Positions 61,823 through 64,000 of a stretch of 64,000 nt of DNA are shown in pieces. The notes under the pieces are model-generated. The model made no database searches, was not told the origin of the DNA, and was given only the letters and a program-made list of their open reading frames with translations. The first letter of the stretch is position 1. Each line of letters starts with the position of its first letter. The stretch covers positions 124,001 through 188,000 of the forward strand of contig NZ_KZ477987.1 of assembly GCF_002837185.1 (NCBI RefSeq). The letters are read 5' to 3'. The translations under genes and the position numbers were made by a program. The DNA is from Pseudomonas fluorescens. GTDB lineage: Bacteria; Pseudomonadota; Gammaproteobacteria; Pseudomonadales; Pseudomonadaceae.

Positions 61823-63816
61823 TGGCGGGATCTCGGCTCATCGCTCCCCAGGGCTGCGGTGAGCTCATCAAAGGAAAGGAATACCACTTTCTCATCAGCG
61901 ATGGTGGATGTAACCGTGTCCGCCTGGTCGAGTTCGATGAAAAAGGGTCAACTGCAAAACTGCACACGATGACCCGGCTGCGCTTTGAAGCGGCGCTAGA
62001 GGATGGTGAGATCGTAGAGGCAGGCAGCCATGATTATCCGCCATGGCTGGGAGCGACAGCAGGCATCGAAACCAAATGGCGCGAAAGCCGCCGCGTTGGC
62101 CCGAAACAGTCATACGAGGAGAAAGTTGACGGCCGCCTGATGAGCATCGCAGAACTAATTCCCAAGAGAGCGGAGATACTGGCCTCAGATGACCCAGAGG
62201 CAATCATCAATGCTCACGCCAGAGCTTCAAAGCCAAGGCAGCATCCTGCACGGATCAGGCTATGGTTCTTCACTTACCTTGTATTTGGGCAAACTAAGTG
62301 GGCATTGATGCCTCGCTTTGACCAGTGCGGCAAATGGGACAGGAGTGAGAAAACCGATAAAAAACTTGGTCGCCCCTCCGGCCATGGTCAGAATCATGGG
62401 TATCCCGTAACACCTGAAATGAAGGAAAAAATTCTGCACGGCTTCTCGAAACACAAACGGGTAGATAAGACCAAGGACGATATTTACGGGGATTCACTGC
62501 GAAAGACCTTTGGTTGCCGTACTCGTCAGGGTTCAGCGGGAAAAGAGTTTTACCATCCCAAAGGTGAGCCTTTTCCAAGTTTCAATCAATTCTGGAATTG
62601 GGTAAAACGGCAAACAGAACCAGCAGCCCTTGCGCAAGAAATGATAGGGCCAAGCGCTGCCCGTGCTAAATCTGGAGACATCGGAAGCTTTGCTCATATG
62701 ATTGGCAACCTAAACCAGCGGTTGGAATTCGATGGTTATTATCCGAGCGAAAAAATATCGGGAATCATCGAAGGAGCACCGCTGGACTCATTTTGTGTAG
62801 TAAGAGCAGTGTGTGCACTTTCAGGGGCGGTTGTAGGTATCGGTTTCGCCAGAAGCAGGGAAAGTCTAGAGGCATACCGTATGGCCTTATTTTGTATAGC
62901 AGTAGGCAAGGTTAAATACTGTGAGCTGTTTGGTATCGATATCAAGCCAAAGGAGTGGCCCTGTGAAGGACTTTCAAGCCAGATGATATTCGATAGAGGC
63001 CCTGCAGTGTACATGAACGTTTCTGAATCAAAAGAATGGCTAGGCCGACTGGAAGTTACACCTACACATTCTGGGCAATCAAAAGCCACAGTTGAATCAT
63101 CCCACCCGAGGGATAAGCAGTTCAAAGATCAGCCGGTACACGTTCATAGCGGTCTCAATCTTGTTGAGATGGCACGTAGAGAGATACGTAGGGTTATCAA
63201 GGACAACGAGACCTCCGACGCAAGCGACCGGATGGATGGAGATATGTGGCTGGAACGTTTCTCACCAACCCCTCTGAATGTTTGGAATTACCACGATGCC
63301 CTAGGCCGCAACCATGGCATTAAGGTGTCATTTGAAGAAGCCATTAGAGAGTTTTTGACACCTATGCCTGCGGTGATCAAAGAAAAAGGCGTTTATTTTT
63401 TCGGGAGAAAATACAACTCAAAAGAGCTTACTAATACCGGTATATTTGACCGCGTTGCTCACAGTGGCGTGATTCGCGTAATAGCATACAGCATGACAAT
63501 GTGTGTGCGTCACATATGGGTAGAGGTTGAGGGCAGGCTTCACGAGCTAAGTTTCGTTTACACCGCAAGCACAAGACCTGGAAGCGGGGATATTTCGCTG
63601 GAAGACCTTAAGTTCATCAACGAGTTACGACTCCAAGCTCAAGCAAAACGCCGGAACGAAAAAGTTGCCATTGAACAACATCACTATCAAGAGTATGAAA
63701 AAGAGACAGGCAAGGCGTGGCATACCGGTGTGAGAAAACCGGGACGAGCCGCAAAGAGCCCTGAAGCACAGCGAGACTTACATGATCAAAGACGAATTAT
63801 GGGTAATAAATCATGA
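61819..63816 (+). CDS. tnsB: TnsB-like DDE transposase (Mu/retroviral integrase type)
   Basis: 665 residues. Joins element ends to target. N-terminal DNA-binding part, then an rve-type integrase core: LEFDGYYPSEK (first Asp, near residue 306), MIFDRGP (second Asp, near residue 392) and SKATVESSHPRDKQF (catalytic Glu near 434), then MSB-type beta barrel (FFGRKYNSKEL). Full length. The gene overlaps tnsA and tnsC by ATGA at each side, a tight operon. Confidence 0.88.
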   Translation: MMAGSRLIAPQGCGELIKGKEYHFLISDGGCNRVRLVEFDEKGSTAKLHTMTRLRFEAALEDGEIVEAGSHDYPPWLGATAGIETKWRESRRVGPKQSYEEKVDGRLMSIAELIPKRAEILASDDPEAIINAHARASKPRQHPARIRLWFFTYLVFGQTKWALMPRFDQCGKWDRSEKTDKKLGRPSGHGQNHGYPVTPEMKEKILHGFSKHKRVDKTKDDIYGDSLRKTFGCRTRQGSAGKEFYHPKGEPFPSFNQFWNWVKRQTEPAALAQEMIGPSAARAKSGDIGSFAHMIGNLNQRLEFDGYYPSEKISGIIEGAPLDSFCVVRAVCALSGAVVGIGFARSRESLEAYRMALFCIAVGKVKYCELFGIDIKPKEWPCEGLSSQMIFDRGPAVYMNVSESKEWLGRLEVTPTHSGQSKATVESSHPRDKQFKDQPVHVHSGLNLVEMARREIRRVIKDNETSDASDRMDGDMWLERFSPTPLNVWNYHDALGRNHGIKVSFEEAIREFLTPMPAVIKEKGVYFFGRKYNSKELTNTGIFDRVAHSGVIRVIAYSMTMCVRHIWVEVEGRLHELSFVYTASTRPGSGDISLEDLKFINELRLQAQAKRRNEKVAIEQHHYQEYEKETGKAWHTGVRKPGRAAKSPEAQRDLHDQRRIMGNKS

Positions 63817-64000
63817 TCGAAAGAATGCGGACGCGATTCGATGGTCTGATTGATATCGAGAACATTCGAAAAAAGGTAACGATCCGCCCAGAACCCGTTG
63901 GCGACATTGATCGACTACCTCCAATGTTAGCTGCTCACTTCCTTGATATGAAACTGAGGCAGATTTTTCTACCAAATCAATTTAGCTTGGAGCTGATTTC
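63813..64000 (+). CDS. tnsC: TnsC-like AAA+ regulator, start only (cut by window edge)
   Basis: 62 codons from ATG 63813, overlapping the tnsB stop. The Walker A is beyond the window; what is seen (RFDGLIDIENIRKKVTIRPE, DMKLRQIFLPNQ) fits the N-terminal arm of TnsC. Assignment rests on position after tnsB and on coupled translation. TnsC passes the signal from TniQ to TnsAB. Confidence 0.65.
   Translation, partial: MIERMRTRFDGLIDIENIRKKVTIRPEPVGDIDRLPPMLAAHFLDMKLRQIFLPNQFSLELI

Noticed and set aside
1..64000. tRNA or rRNA genes
   Set aside because: I looked for cloverleaf-type sequences with a TTCGAxxC arm at gene gaps and at the island border and saw none that I could support.

Overview
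The window looks like a piece of a Pseudomonas chromosome, most likely of the P. fluorescens group. Bases 1-35,140 are GC-rich and carry Pseudomonas core genes (uvrD, pdxY, the zigA/folE2 zinc block, cfa, a cardiolipin synthase). Six REP-type inverted repeats of the two usual Pseudomonas kinds (GTAGGAGCGAG... and GTGGGAGGGGGCTTGCCCCC...) lie between these genes. From about 35.2 kb to the right edge no REP is seen, AT content rises, genes are widely spaced or broken, and the content becomes accessory: defence genes, phage debris and transposition genes.

Layout of the core part: a partial six-helix membrane sensor with a structured leader; uvrD; a Tim44-like and an SMI1/KNR4 protein; a CPA2 antiporter; a thioesterase; pdxY; a zinc-homeostasis block (9.0-17.6 kb). 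That block holds two COG0523 GTPases, a DUF1826 protein, a secreted small protein, an amidase, and a folE2-ABC transporter-gamma carbonic anhydrase operon, with two identical 15-bp Zur-type palindromes at its two divergent promoters. Next come cls, cfa, a bufferin-type RiPP operon (BufA/BufB/BufC), an SPFH (HflK/HflK/HflC)-P1B ATPase operon, and a six-gene phospholipid operon ending at 35,012.

The accessory part starts with an orphan terminator and three spaced copies of a 12-bp repeat. It then carries a PF10137-type TIR-like protein, and a tightly coupled five-gene operon (37.9-42.3 kb): PfkB kinase with extra C-terminal domain, TIR fused to a TGT-like base-exchange domain, an OGG-like DNA glycosylase, a QueC-like PP-loop enzyme, and a small TIR protein starting MGGSSSGG. 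The TGT/OGG/QueC trio is the ancillary set of type IV CBASS (Cap10/Cap11/Cap9), but no CD-NTase is present; TIR proteins take its place. This is my best candidate for an undescribed immune system. Facing it is a second three-gene cassette (45.1-42.5 kb): an ASK-like TRAFs-binding/TPR protein, a ThsB-like TIR protein and a SLATT membrane protein.

Farther right are hypothetical and membrane proteins, remnants (GT9 fragment, PBECR phage domain, truncated OLD nuclease, frameshifted phage gene), DUF4238, a nuclease-like 396-aa protein, an NIT-type chemoreceptor, an MvaT DNA-binding-domain-only protein, and a TniQ/TnsD-Sir2-DUF2384 run divergent from tnsA-tnsB-tnsC, the last cut by the window edge. 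The whole 35.2-64+ kb stretch may be cargo of one Tn7-like element, but only one candidate end is visible and this remains a hypothesis.
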